Shown here piece after piece: positions 25,396 to 34,776 of a stretch of DNA of 64,000 nt. The number at the start of each line of letters is the position of its first letter. Position 1 is the first letter of the stretch. The position numbers were made by a program, and so were the translations under genes. The notes beneath the pieces were generated by a model, which searched no databases, had not been told where the DNA came from, and saw only the letters and a program-made list of their open reading frames with translations. Source of the stretch: Bacillota bacterium (GTDB lineage Bacteria; Bacillota; Clostridia; Peptostreptococcales; Acidaminobacteraceae); NCBI GenBank assembly GCA_025210655.1, contig JAOARG010000015.1:1-64000 (forward strand), written 5' to 3'.

Positions 25396-25460
25396 GCTAA
25401 CAACCTAGAGGGAAAATATTTTTTAAATCAGAAGGGGGGAAGTTAGCGATACTTGCTAAC
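25396..25460 (+). promoter_or_regulatory. Symporter leader with two mutually exclusive hairpins, copy 1
   Basis: The only good ribosome site (AGAAGGGGGGA, 25430-25440) is 30 bp before ATG 25470. Between them GTTAGC-N7-GCTAAC (25442-25460) folds a hairpin that would bring the site to about 10 bases from the start. Upstream GCTAAC-AA-CCT (25396-25406) can instead pair with GGG-AA-GTTAGC and hide the site. All parts recur in copy 2. Confidence 0.55.
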
Positions 25461-25469
25461 GAAAAGCTA

Positions 25470-26894
25470 ATGAATAATTTGATGGATGGGTTATTGAATA
25501 TTTTTAATTCTATAAATGGTGTGTTCTGGGGAAACTTTATGATATACATTCTATTAGGTACAGGGGTATACTTCTCTGTTAGAATGGGATTCCCACAGTT
25601 AAGAAGAATAAAAGATGCTTTTCTTGTTACTTTTGGAGATTTAGATTTAAAAGAAAAGGCTAATAAGGATGGAATGAGTTCATGGCAGTCTTTAACTACT
25701 GCCATTGCAGGACAGGTAGGTACAGGAAATATTGCTGGACCTGCAACAGCTATTATGGCTGGTGGTCCAGGTGCAGTATTTTGGATTTGGATTAGTGCAT
25801 TCTTAGGAATGGGTACTATATTCTCAGAGGCAACTGCTGCTCAAAAATATAAGGCAACATTATCAGATGGTTCTGTGACTGGTGGACCTGCTTATTACAT
25901 TAAAGCAGCTTTCCCAGGAAAATTCGGTGATGTCTTATCTAAATCATTTTCAATATTCTTAATTATTGGATTTGGTATGGCAGCGGCAATGATTCAAGGT
26001 AATACAATATCTGATGCTATGAATAACTCTTTTGGAATTCCTAAAATAGTTACAGGTATAGTAGTTGCTTCTTTATTACTTATAATAGTAGCAGGTGGAA
26101 TAAGTAGAATTACATCAACAATTTCAAAGATTATTCCTATTATGGCTTTGTTCTATACAGCTTGTGGAATATATATTCTTATATTAAATATAGGTAATGT
26201 ACCTGAAGCCTTTGGAATGATATTCAAAAGTGCATTTTCACCAAAGGCGATTGCCGGTGGATTTACAGGTATAGGTGTAAGACAAGCAATGCAATATGGT
26301 ATAGCAAGGGGATTGTTTTCAAATGAAGCTGGTATGGGTTCTACACCACATGCCCATGCAGTAGCAAAAGTTAAACATCCGTGTGATCAAGGTCTTGCAG
26401 CAATGATGTCAGTTGTTATAGATTCATTTATTATCTTGACAATATCATGTGTTTTAATATTATCTACTGGTGCATACTCTAGTGGAGCACAAGGTATTGG
26501 TGTTATCCAAGGTGCATATGAAACTGTATTTGGGCATGCAGGATCAGTAATGATTGCAATTAATATCTTCTTCTTCTGTTTCTCGACTATTATTGCAGCT
26601 TACTTCTATGGTGAGCAGAACTTCAAGAAGATGTTTGGAGTAAAATCTACTCCTGTATATGTAGCTTTCATAGTATTCTTTGTTGTATTTGGTTCGATTG
26701 CAACAGTAAAGTTAGTATGGGCTATTTGTGATACATTTAATGGTTTAATGGTATTCACAAACCTTATTGGACTTTACGGAGTTAGTGGAGTACTTGTTAA
26801 GCTTTGGAAAGACTATGAAGCAGGTGGATCAGAGCTGGATACTACTTTAAATACAATTAAGAAAAAAAGAGCTCAGAAAAAAGCAGCAAACTAG
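25470..26894 (+). CDS. AGCS family sodium:amino-acid symporter, copy 1
   Basis: A 474-residue membrane protein of the alanine/glycine:cation symporter family (AlsT/DagA type) with about 11 helices. Family marks: the segment G-Q-V-G-T-G-N-I-A-G-P-A-T-A-I near residues 80-95, then G-G-P-G-A-V-F-W-I-W, then G-L-F-S-N-E-A-G-M-G-S-T-P-H-A-H-A. It imports a small amino acid with Na+. Co-transcribed with the PLP lyase 92 bp upstream, so it probably brings in that enzyme's substrate, which need not be alanine. Ends at a strong terminator. Confidence 0.93.
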   Translation: MNNLMDGLLNIFNSINGVFWGNFMIYILLGTGVYFSVRMGFPQLRRIKDAFLVTFGDLDLKEKANKDGMSSWQSLTTAIAGQVGTGNIAGPATAIMAGGPGAVFWIWISAFLGMGTIFSEATAAQKYKATLSDGSVTGGPAYYIKAAFPGKFGDVLSKSFSIFLIIGFGMAAAMIQGNTISDAMNNSFGIPKIVTGIVVASLLLIIVAGGISRITSTISKIIPIMALFYTACGIYILILNIGNVPEAFGMIFKSAFSPKAIAGGFTGIGVRQAMQYGIARGLFSNEAGMGSTPHAHAVAKVKHPCDQGLAAMMSVVIDSFIILTISCVLILSTGAYSSGAQGIGVIQGAYETVFGHAGSVMIAINIFFFCFSTIIAAYFYGEQNFKKMFGVKSTPVYVAFIVFFVVFGSIATVKLVWAICDTFNGLMVFTNLIGLYGVSGVLVKLWKDYEAGGSELDTTLNTIKKKRAQKKAAN

Positions 26895-26935
26895 AAAAGG
26901 CGCAGAAAAAATTTATATAATTAGTGAGTTAATGG

Positions 26936-26975
26936 GCAAAGGGACAGTTGTAATTAGACTGTCCCTTTGCTATTT
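26936..26975 (+). terminator. Rho-independent terminator of operon 1
   Basis: A 13-bp perfect stem (26936-26948 with 26958-26970) followed by TATTTTAC. Confidence 0.88.
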
Positions 26976-27050
26976 TACTATTTTCTTAAAGAAAAGGAGT
27001 AGAATATAAAAAATATTCTGAAAAAAGTGTGCGATAATAACAAATAGTGT

Positions 27051-27098
27051 TTGACATTATCGAGCGGTGAATATATAATAAAGGTGAAAACGATTTCA
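27051..27098 (+). promoter_or_regulatory. Promoter and CcpA cre box of lyase/symporter operon 2
   Basis: TTGACA (27051-27056), 17 bp, TATAAT (27074-27079). TGAAAACGATTTCA (27085-27098) is again a full cre match. The stretch just upstream of the -35 (CAAATAG-Y-G) is also conserved with operon 1, hinting at a second regulator. Confidence 0.85.
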
Positions 27099-27126
27099 AG
27101 TACATATATTTTAGGAGGAGATTATT

Positions 27127-28275
27127 ATGAAGAAAGAACTATACGGTATAGCAACTAATGCAGTTCAAGCAGGTGAACTTGTTGATCCAACAACGAGAGC
27201 TTTAAATACACCTATTTATCAAACTGCTACTTTTGCATTTGATACTACAAAAGAAAAAGAAGCTGCTGTAGACAATGGTATGAACTGGGTTCCGGAAACA
27301 TATTTTTATAGTCGTACTGCTAACCCTACTACTGCTGCCTTAGAGAAAAAATTGGCTGCTATGGAAGGTGCTGAGGATGTTACTATTACAGCTTGTGGTA
27401 TGTCAGCTGTAACTACAGCACTTTTAAGTATTCTTGATTCGGGAGATCACTTTATTGGATCAGAAGACTTATTCACAGTTACAAAGATTGCAATAGATGA
27501 TGTTTTAACTAAGAAGGGAATTGAATCTACTAGACTTGATACAAATGATTTAGAGAGTGTTAAGAAGAGCATAAAGCCAAACACAAAGCTTATCTATGTT
27601 GAGTCTTTATCAAATCCACATCTTATTGTTACTGATATAAAAGGACTTGCTAAATTAGCACATGACAATGGATTACTTTTAATAGTAGATAATACTTTCC
27701 TATCAACATACTTGTTAAGACCACTTGAGTTAGGTGCTGATATGGTTGTTCATTCTGCTACTAAATACATTTGTGGACACGGTGATGCTCTAGGTGGAGT
27801 AGTTGCTGGAAAGAAAGAACTTATCAATGAAGTTCGTTATTATGGAGACTGTTTAGGTACAGTAATCAGTCCATTTAACTCTTGGTTAATATTAAGAGGT
27901 CTTCGTACACTTCACCTAAGAATGCAGGCTCATTCACATAATGCTCAAAAGATAGCTGAATTCCTTGAGTCAAGACCAGAAGTTGAAGAAGTAATTTATC
28001 CAGGACTTCCAAGTCATCCAGCACATGAAATGGCTAATGAGCTTTTACCTGATGGTAAGGGTGGTATGGTTTCCTTCTACTTAAAAGGTGGCGGACCAGC
28101 TATGGAGAAATTAGGAGAATACTTAAACCTTTATTCTATCGGTGTAAGTCTTGGAGACGTAAGAAGTCTTTACTATCCTAATCCTAAGAAAAACAACTTA
28201 GTACGTCTTTCAGTGGGCTGTGAAGATGTTAGAGACTTAATTGCTGACTTAGAGCAAGGACTTGATAAACTATAA
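27127..28275 (+). CDS. Methionine gamma-lyase-like PLP enzyme, copy 2
   Basis: A 382-residue near-duplicate of the protein at 24223, with only scattered substitutions (for example I for F at residue 8, S-T-Y-L for S-P-Y-L, K-K-E-L for R-K-E-L). It keeps PLP lysine K213, the altered L-F-T-V-T active-site segment and the shortened C-terminal loop, so the unusual residues are not a one-off mutation. Same cofactor, likely same reaction. Its own promoter and cre box precede it, and it ends two codons earlier than copy 1. Long runs are identical at DNA level, pointing to recent duplication or gene conversion. Confidence 0.85.
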   Translation: MKKELYGIATNAVQAGELVDPTTRALNTPIYQTATFAFDTTKEKEAAVDNGMNWVPETYFYSRTANPTTAALEKKLAAMEGAEDVTITACGMSAVTTALLSILDSGDHFIGSEDLFTVTKIAIDDVLTKKGIESTRLDTNDLESVKKSIKPNTKLIYVESLSNPHLIVTDIKGLAKLAHDNGLLLIVDNTFLSTYLLRPLELGADMVVHSATKYICGHGDALGGVVAGKKELINEVRYYGDCLGTVISPFNSWLILRGLRTLHLRMQAHSHNAQKIAEFLESRPEVEEVIYPGLPSHPAHEMANELLPDGKGGMVSFYLKGGGPAMEKLGEYLNLYSIGVSLGDVRSLYYPNPKKNNLVRLSVGCEDVRDLIADLEQGLDKL

Positions 28276-28293
28276 AAGTTAATAGATACAAAA

Positions 28294-28522
28294 GCTAACA
28301 ACCTAAATGAAATATTCTAAAAATTTGTCAACAAATTGAGGAAATGTGGAAAATGTAAGGAATGTTAAAGCCGCTGGATAAGTGAGTTAAAGAATAATTA
28401 CTTCAAGACTTTTGGAGAGGTAAGTGAAGTATATATGAAAATTTGACGGAATTTTTCCAGTGGCCTGAAAAAATTATATTTTTTAAAAATCAGAAGGGGG
28501 GAAGTTAGCGATACTTGCTAAC
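28294..28522 (+). promoter_or_regulatory. Symporter leader with two mutually exclusive hairpins, copy 2
   Basis: Upstream arm GCTAACAACCT (28294-28304), ribosome site AGAAGGGGGGA ending at 28502, hairpin GTTAGC-N7-GCTAAC (28504-28522), then ATG 28532. The segments are identical to copy 1, although here about 200 bp, including an inserted inverted-repeat element, separate the arm from the hairpin. Confidence 0.5.
28370..28473. repeat. Small inverted-repeat element inserted in the operon-2 leader
   Basis: Bounded by GCCGCTGGATAA and TTTTTCCAGTGGC, imperfect inverted ends, and absent from the otherwise matching leader of operon 1. The ends resemble those of the 127-bp units at 37121 (GCCGCTGAAAAAGT...ACTTTTTCAGTGGC followed by CTGA). 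Probably a non-coding mobile repeat of MITE type. Confidence 0.55.
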
Positions 28523-28531
28523 GAAAAGCGA

Positions 28532-29974
28532 ATGAATAATTTAATGGATGGGTTATTAAATGTTTTTAATTCAATTAATGGTGTATTTTGGGGAAACTTT
28601 ATGATCTACATTCTAGTTGGTACGGGAATTTATTTCTCTATTAGAATGGGATTCCCTCAGTTAAGAAGAATTAAAGATGCTTTTCTTGTTACTTTTGGAG
28701 ATTTAGACTTAAAAGAAAAGGCTAATAAGGACGGAATGAGTTCATGGCAGTCACTTACTACTGCTATTGCTGGTCAGGTAGGTACAGGAAATATAGCGGG
28801 ACCTGCTACAGCAATAATGGCTGGTGGACCTGGTGCTGTTTTCTGGATTTGGATTAGTGCTTTCTTAGGAATGGGAACAATTTTTTCTGAGGCGACTGCA
28901 GCTCAGAAGTATAAAACAACATTATCTGACGGATCAGTTACTGGTGGACCTGCTTACTATATCAAAGCAGCATTCCCAGGCAAGTTTGGTGACTTTTTAT
29001 CGAAATCATTCTCTATTTTCTTAATAATTGGTTTTGGTATGGCTGCAGCAATGATTCAAGGTAATACAATATCTGATGCGATGAATAACTCTTTTGGAAT
29101 TCCAAAGATAGCTACAGGTTTAGTAGTTGCAGCATTGTTACTTTTAATAGTAGCAGGTGGAATAACTAGAATTACATCAACAATTTCTAAGATTATTCCT
29201 ATTATGGCAATATTCTATACAGTATGCGGTCTTTATATATTAATATTAAATATAGGTAATGTACCTGAAGCTTTCGGAATGATATTCCAAAGTGCATTCT
29301 CGCCAAAGGCAATTGCCGGTGGTTTCACTGGTATAGGTGTAAGACAAGCAATGCAATATGGTGTAGCAAGGGGATTATTTTCTAATGAGGCTGGTATGGG
29401 TTCTACACCACATGCCCATGCAGTAGCAAAAGTTAAGCATCCTTGTGATCAAGGTCTTGCAGCGATGATGTCAGTTGTTATAGATTCATTTATTATCTTA
29501 ACAATTTCTTGTGTATTAATATTAGCTACTGGAGCTTACTCAACTGGAGCACAAGGTATTGGTGTTATCCAGGGAGCATATGAAACAGTATTCGGACATG
29601 CTGGTTCAGTTATGATTGCAATTAATATCTTCTTCTTCTGTTTCTCAACAATTATAGCAGCTTATTTCTATGGTGAGCAGAACTTCAAGAAGATGTTCGG
29701 AGTAAAATCAACTCCCGTTTATATTGTGTTCATTCTATTCTTCGTTGTATTTGGTTCAGTTGCAACTGTAAGTCTTGTTTGGGCAATATGTGATACATTC
29801 AATGGATTAATGGTATTTACAAACCTTATTGGACTTTACGGAGTTAGTGGAGTACTTGTTAAGCTTTGGAAAGATTACGAAGCTGGCGGTTCTGAACTAG
29901 ACACTACTTTAAATGATATTAAGAGAAAAAGAGCTCAAAAGAAAAATGGAATGCCGGAAGGTAATGCAGAATAA
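28532..29974 (+). CDS. AGCS family sodium:amino-acid symporter, copy 2
   Basis: A 480-residue near-copy of the symporter at 25470, with the same G-T-G-N-I-A-G-P-A-T-A-I and N-E-A-G-M-G-S-T-P-H-A-H-A motifs. Changes are concentrated in some membrane helices (A-T-G-L-V-V-A-A-L-L-L against V-T-G-I-V-V-A-S-L-L-L) and in a six-residue-longer C-terminal tail. The small differences could tune affinity. Second gene of operon 2, terminated against the convergent chemoreceptor. Confidence 0.93.
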   Translation: MNNLMDGLLNVFNSINGVFWGNFMIYILVGTGIYFSIRMGFPQLRRIKDAFLVTFGDLDLKEKANKDGMSSWQSLTTAIAGQVGTGNIAGPATAIMAGGPGAVFWIWISAFLGMGTIFSEATAAQKYKTTLSDGSVTGGPAYYIKAAFPGKFGDFLSKSFSIFLIIGFGMAAAMIQGNTISDAMNNSFGIPKIATGLVVAALLLLIVAGGITRITSTISKIIPIMAIFYTVCGLYILILNIGNVPEAFGMIFQSAFSPKAIAGGFTGIGVRQAMQYGVARGLFSNEAGMGSTPHAHAVAKVKHPCDQGLAAMMSVVIDSFIILTISCVLILATGAYSTGAQGIGVIQGAYETVFGHAGSVMIAINIFFFCFSTIIAAYFYGEQNFKKMFGVKSTPVYIVFILFFVVFGSVATVSLVWAICDTFNGLMVFTNLIGLYGVSGVLVKLWKDYEAGGSELDTTLNDIKRKRAQKKNGMPEGNAE

Positions 29975-29981
29975 GAATAAA

Positions 29982-30009
29982 AAAAGGAAGTCGATTTCGA
30001 CTTCCTTTT
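29982..30009. terminator. Bidirectional terminator between symporter 2 and chemoreceptor
   Basis: A perfect 12-bp stem (29982-29993 with 29998-30009) with loop ATTT, flanked by A and T runs on the proper sides. Confidence 0.9.
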
Positions 30010-30016
30010 AACATGT

Positions 30017-32065
30017 CTATATTTTAAATACTTCAATTTGCTTATTTAAATCATGGGAAAGATTATTAAGTCTTTCGGCACTTTTTGCAACTTCAGCAAC
30101 AGCATTGGTTTGTTCTGACATTGATACATTTACCTGATCTGTAGCTGCGGCAGTTTCTTCGGATACTGCTGAGATATTGTTTACTATCTCGACTATATCA
30201 TTCTTATTATCATTAAGTCCATTTAGTTCTTCGGTTACACTTTCGATTTGACTTGTAATGCCATCAACAGCACTGAATATTTTATTGAATGATTCTGTAA
30301 CATTGTTTACTGCAATATTCTGTTCATTACTTATTTCACTTACTTCATTCATAATATTTACTGTTTCTCGACTCTCGTCTTGTATTCGGAGTACGATGTC
30401 CCTTATTTCATTAGCTGCAGAACTTGAATCTTCAGCCAGTTTTCTGATTTCATCAGCAACTACAGCAAAGCCTTTACCAGCTTCTCCAGCACGGGCAGCT
30501 TCAATTGATGCATTAAGAGCTAGTAAGTTAGTTTGCTCAGCTATTGAAGATATTGTTGAGATGATATCTGTGATTGCATTTGCCCTTTCATCTAGATTTT
30601 GAACAGCAGATACTACTTTACTATTTGAAGCTTTACTAGTTTCAGATTTTTCTTTAAGATCTTCTAGAGCTTCAAGTCCCACTTTATTCATCTCTATTGC
30701 AGTTCCTGCATTATCCTTCATGGCATCACTATTGCTCATAAGGACATTAAATTTTTGATCGATGTCATTAGCAACCATGGCACCTTTTTCAGCATCCTGA
30801 GCAGTATCTTGAGTACCCCTAGTGATTTCTGTTACTGTGTTAGCAACCTGGTCTACTGTAGCAGTAGTTTCTTCTGCCATTGATGCTAGATTTGATGCTG
30901 CATCAAGCATTTCTACTGATACGTCCCTAGTTTCCGTAATTAATCCCTTTACACTTTTAGTCATAGTATTAAGACTGTCTGCAAGTAGTTTAGTTTCATC
31001 TTTTGATTTAACATTTACATTTACAGTAAAGTCTCCAGCACTTATTTTTTCTGTAGCTTCAACAACTTGACGTATTGGTTTACTGATGCTACTACCGACA
31101 ATTCTTGAAATAATAAATGACACGATAAGTGCTAATACACCGATAGCGACAAGTAGTTTTACTATAAAGTTCAGAATTTTCAGTACTTCATCTTCTGGAA
31201 TACTTGAACCTATTATCCATCCATTATCAAGATGGGAATATGCAGATAATACATTTTTACCGTCATCTCTTGCATAAGTTGCAAAACCACTATGATTATC
31301 TTCCATTTCATCTAATAGGAATTGGAAGTCACCAGCGTCTAGAATACTTGTGTCAAATTCCATTCTTGGATGAACTAATACTTTTCCTTCTGCTGTCATC
31401 ATATAGAGGTATCCTGAATCAAATACTTTTATACTACTTAAAGTTTCAGCAATTTCATCGAGATATAAATCCATACCAACAAGTGCTATTATTTCTCCAT
31501 TTTTTTTGACTGGCTTTAAGTAAGACGTGATTAGAGATCCCTTAGAAGACATATAAGGATACACCCATAATGTTTTTCCATTATCGATTGGCTCGCTATA
31601 CCAAGGATGATAATCATTATAATAATCCATTCCAAATGAATCTTGAAGAGTGTAATTACCACTCCCGTCATTAAGAATCCACATGTCAGCTTCATAATTA
31701 AAAAGGCCAACATTATAATATACATAGATACTATTGGTTAAATTAGTGTTCTCACCAAGAGTTATTAAATAAGGTGTTAGTTCAGCTTTTAATTCTTCAA
31801 GATACAATGGATCTTCCTTTGCTTTTTCAACATCTGTACGAACAATTACATCATTAACTAATACATCAACAGCAGTTTCAAGTTTTGTAAAGTCCTGCTG
31901 AAATTTGTTAACAGCAGACTCAACTTGCCCCAGTGCCATTTTTCTTGCTTCACTACCAACATCTCTATTGAGTAAAAACCCCATTACTCCGCCGATTACA
32001 AGTACAATAATTAGATTTGTAGCAATGATTGACATTGCAATCTTTTTAGATATTTTTCCTCTCAT
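30017..32065 (-). CDS. Methyl-accepting chemotaxis protein, dCache-type
   Basis: 682 residues from ATG 32065 (GGGGGAG upstream; the longer extension to 32098 lacks a ribosome site). A membrane helix (about 8-32) precedes an extracytoplasmic double-Cache domain (about 35-275, with the Y-Y-N-D-Y-H-P-W-Y and L-V-G-M-D-L-Y strands typical of amino-acid-sensing dCache). A second helix, HAMP and the signalling coiled coil follow ([21 protein letters not shown] near 505-525). It could sense the amino acids imported by the neighbouring operons, but that is only positional. Composition is normal for the window, unlike the chemoreceptor at 542. Confidence 0.95.
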   Translation of the reverse strand: MRGKISKKIAMSIIATNLIIVLVIGGVMGFLLNRDVGSEARKMALGQVESAVNKFQQDFTKLETAVDVLVNDVIVRTDVEKAKEDPLYLEELKAELTPYLITLGENTNLTNSIYVYYNVGLFNYEADMWILNDGSGNYTLQDSFGMDYYNDYHPWYSEPIDNGKTLWVYPYMSSKGSLITSYLKPVKKNGEIIALVGMDLYLDEIAETLSSIKVFDSGYLYMMTAEGKVLVHPRMEFDTSILDAGDFQFLLDEMEDNHSGFATYARDDGKNVLSAYSHLDNGWIIGSSIPEDEVLKILNFIVKLLVAIGVLALIVSFIISRIVGSSISKPIRQVVEATEKISAGDFTVNVNVKSKDETKLLADSLNTMTKSVKGLITETRDVSVEMLDAASNLASMAEETTATVDQVANTVTEITRGTQDTAQDAEKGAMVANDIDQKFNVLMSNSDAMKDNAGTAIEMNKVGLEALEDLKEKSETSKASNSKVVSAVQNLDERANAITDIISTISSIAEQTNLLALNASIEAARAGEAGKGFAVVADEIRKLAEDSSSAANEIRDIVLRIQDESRETVNIMNEVSEISNEQNIAVNNVTESFNKIFSAVDGITSQIESVTEELNGLNDNKNDIVEIVNNISAVSEETAAATDQVNVSMSEQTNAVAEVAKSAERLNNLSHDLNKQIEVFKI

Positions 32066-32327
32066 ATGTATCTCCCCCTTAGGATTTTTACGCCTCAATA
32101 TCTATATACCACATAGTTATTTTATCGAAACTAACAATAATATCCAAATAAAACCTTTTAAATGTTTTTTTACAATTACTAGTGTGAAAACTACTTCTTA
32201 TGATATAATTATTCCTGTATTGGATATAAATTGTATATTTTGTTTTGCGGTAAAGTATAATACATAAATTACATTAATTCCTATATTAGTTTTGTGAAAT
32301 TATTAATACATATAACAGGAGGACAAA

Positions 32328-34634
32328 ATGTCTAGTTGCGGAATATTCGACTATAAAGAACTAATGCATCAGGTTTGTTTGATTGCAGGGAATAGGGATA
32401 GTTTTAAAGAGTTTTTGGATGAAAGTTTTAGTAAAATAGGAAGAACTTTAGATTTGAGTAGGGTATATTATTTTAGCTATAATAGGGCTAGTAGGATTTT
32501 TAATAATGATCACGAATGGGTTGCTGATGGTATTTCAAAGCAAAAAGACTTTCTTCAAAACATTCCTTTAAATGAAATTACATGGTTCTATGAATCTATG
32601 GTAGATAACAAAATATTAAAGTATAAAGATATTGAAGATATAGATGATGAAAATGTGAAAGATATTTTAAGATATCAGGATATAAAATCAATAATGGTTG
32701 TTCCTGTTTATGTGGAAAATGAATATGAAGGATTCATTGGATTTGATTATTGTAAAGCTTATAGGGAATGGAATGAGTTAGATGAAATGATTCTTTATAC
32801 CTTAGCAGTAATGGGGGCCCAGGGAATTAGGGAAAAGAAACTTCAAGATGAAGTTAAGAAGAAGTATGATGATTTACTTAGCTTAGTAGACAACATAGGT
32901 GGTTTATGTTATGCGATAGATATTGAAAGTCACGAGATAGTTTATGCTAATAATAATCTTAAGGTAATATTCAATGATAGTCTTGAAGGTAAAACATGTT
33001 ATGATGTTTTGCAAGGTAAGGATAAACCTTGTGAGTTTTGTACAAATAAGTATATTTTAAATAATAATGACACTTATACTTGGGAGTACTTTAATGAAAA
33101 ATTAAATAAAGAATATCATTTGATTGATAAGTTGATTGAAATGCCCAATGGAAAAAAAGTCAGGTTTGAAGTTGCTGTAGATATAACAGAAAGAAAAATT
33201 GCTGAAAAACAGTTGTTTGAAGAGAAAGAATTTATGAATGTAACTTTGATGTCTATTGGAGATGGTGTAATTACCACAGATGTAAAAGGAAATATTCTAA
33301 TGGTAAATAAGGTTGCTGAAAGTATCTTAGGATATGAAAAGGATGATATCATTGGAAAAGCACTTGACTCTTTTTTTATAACATGTATACATAGAACTGG
33401 AGAAATATGTGATAATCCAGTTACACATGTCCTTAAATATAAAACTGAAGAGTTGACACAGAACAATAGAGCAATCTACGATAAATTTGGTAATTATAAA
33501 AATATTAGAAGCATAGCAAGATTAATGCATGGTCCAAATGAAGAAGTGATTGGATCTGTTCTGGTATTTGGTGATATAACTGAAGATGTAAAAAAGGACG
33601 AGCAGATAGAATATTTGAGTAAGTATGATAAGGTTACAAATCTATATACTAGAAATTATTGTGAAAGTATTATTGAAGATATGAATAAACCTGATAATTT
33701 ACCTATAGCTGTAGTGCTAGGTGATGTAAATGGTTTGAAAATAGTAAATGACAGTTATGGTCATGGACATGGGGATAATGTATTAAAAAGCATAGGAAAT
33801 ATAATAAATGAAGCCTGTGATGAAAAATCTATTTCTGGAAGATGGGGTGGGGATGAATTTATTATAATTCGCCCGAACAGCTCCTTAACAGAAGCAAACG
33901 AAATCTGTAGGAATATAAAATTTTTATGTGACAAATCAGATGATAATCAAATTTTTTCAGACAGTATTTCTCTTGGCTACGCAGTATTAGATGAGAATCA
34001 ATTTGATATTGATGAAGTTTTAAAAGAAGCTGAAGACTATATGTATAAGAATAAGTTGATGGAGAGTAAAAGTTTAAGAAGTTCTGTAATTAATTCTATT
34101 CAGCAAACACTCCATGAAAAAAGTTTTGAAACAGAAGCACATGGAATGAGGCTTGGCAAGTTGAGTGAGTATATTGGAGAAAAGATAGGATTATCAAGAA
34201 AAGAGCTAGATGATTTGGCTTTAGTCTCAATGCTACATGATATTGGAAAAATAACTGTTAGCAATGATATATTAGAAAAGAATGGACCTTTAACTGGGGA
34301 GGAATGGAAAAGTATTAAGGAACACAGTGAGTCGGGCTATAGAATACTAAAAGCGATTCCTGAATTATCACATGTTGCAGAATATGTTCTTTCACATCAT
34401 GAAAGATGGGATGGACTCGGATATCCTGAAGGACTTAAGGAAGAAAGAATTCCTATTCTTTCAAGGATAATAAGTGTAGTTGATGCGTATGATGCCATGA
34501 CAAATGATAGGGTATACAGAAAGGCAATTGATAAAGATTTGGCTGTAAAGGAAATAGTAAATAATTCAGGTACTCAGTTTGATCCCAAAATTGTGGAACT
34601 TTTCACTTCTGTTATTTATGAGTTTAATGAATAA
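32328..34634 (+). CDS. GAF-PAS-PAS-GGDEF-HD-GYP signalling protein
   Basis: A 768-residue soluble c-di-GMP enzyme. N-terminal GAF (about 15-170), a PAS with a cysteine group (C-Y-D-V, then P-C-E-F-C, about 225-240) that might hold a metal or Fe-S centre, a second PAS (about 300-420), an intact GGDEF (R-W-G-G-D-E-F near 505) and an HD-GYP phosphodiesterase (L-H-D-I-G-K near 634; H-H-E-R-W-D-G-L-G-Y-P near 690). Both synthesis and breakdown of c-di-GMP are possible, switched by the sensors. AGGAGG precedes ATG. Monocistronic, with its own terminator. Confidence 0.93.
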   Translation: MSSCGIFDYKELMHQVCLIAGNRDSFKEFLDESFSKIGRTLDLSRVYYFSYNRASRIFNNDHEWVADGISKQKDFLQNIPLNEITWFYESMVDNKILKYKDIEDIDDENVKDILRYQDIKSIMVVPVYVENEYEGFIGFDYCKAYREWNELDEMILYTLAVMGAQGIREKKLQDEVKKKYDDLLSLVDNIGGLCYAIDIESHEIVYANNNLKVIFNDSLEGKTCYDVLQGKDKPCEFCTNKYILNNNDTYTWEYFNEKLNKEYHLIDKLIEMPNGKKVRFEVAVDITERKIAEKQLFEEKEFMNVTLMSIGDGVITTDVKGNILMVNKVAESILGYEKDDIIGKALDSFFITCIHRTGEICDNPVTHVLKYKTEELTQNNRAIYDKFGNYKNIRSIARLMHGPNEEVIGSVLVFGDITEDVKKDEQIEYLSKYDKVTNLYTRNYCESIIEDMNKPDNLPIAVVLGDVNGLKIVNDSYGHGHGDNVLKSIGNIINEACDEKSISGRWGGDEFIIIRPNSSLTEANEICRNIKFLCDKSDDNQIFSDSISLGYAVLDENQFDIDEVLKEAEDYMYKNKLMESKSLRSSVINSIQQTLHEKSFETEAHGMRLGKLSEYIGEKIGLSRKELDDLALVSMLHDIGKITVSNDILEKNGPLTGEEWKSIKEHSESGYRILKAIPELSHVAEYVLSHHERWDGLGYPEGLKEERIPILSRIISVVDAYDAMTNDRVYRKAIDKDLAVKEIVNNSGTQFDPKIVELFTSVIYEFNE

Positions 34635-34710
34635 ATGCCAGAGGATAAATTAGAACAATTTGTTTGTATACTTTGCTCTCTATATGTATTATATTAATAT
34701 GAATATTGTG

Positions 34711-34747
34711 TGGATGTCTCGAAACTATGCTGAGACATCCACTTTTT
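34711..34747 (+). terminator. Terminator after the GGDEF/HD-GYP gene
   Basis: A 10-bp stem (34711-34720 with 34732-34741) and CTTTTTC. Confidence 0.8.
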
Positions 34748-34776
34748 CATTTTAGGAGGATTGTTATATTTATTGA

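Noticed and set aside
25396-25460. Known riboswitch (glycine, SAM or c-di-GMP) before the symporter
   Set aside because: No match to the conserved cores of these classes; only the competing-hairpin pattern is supported.
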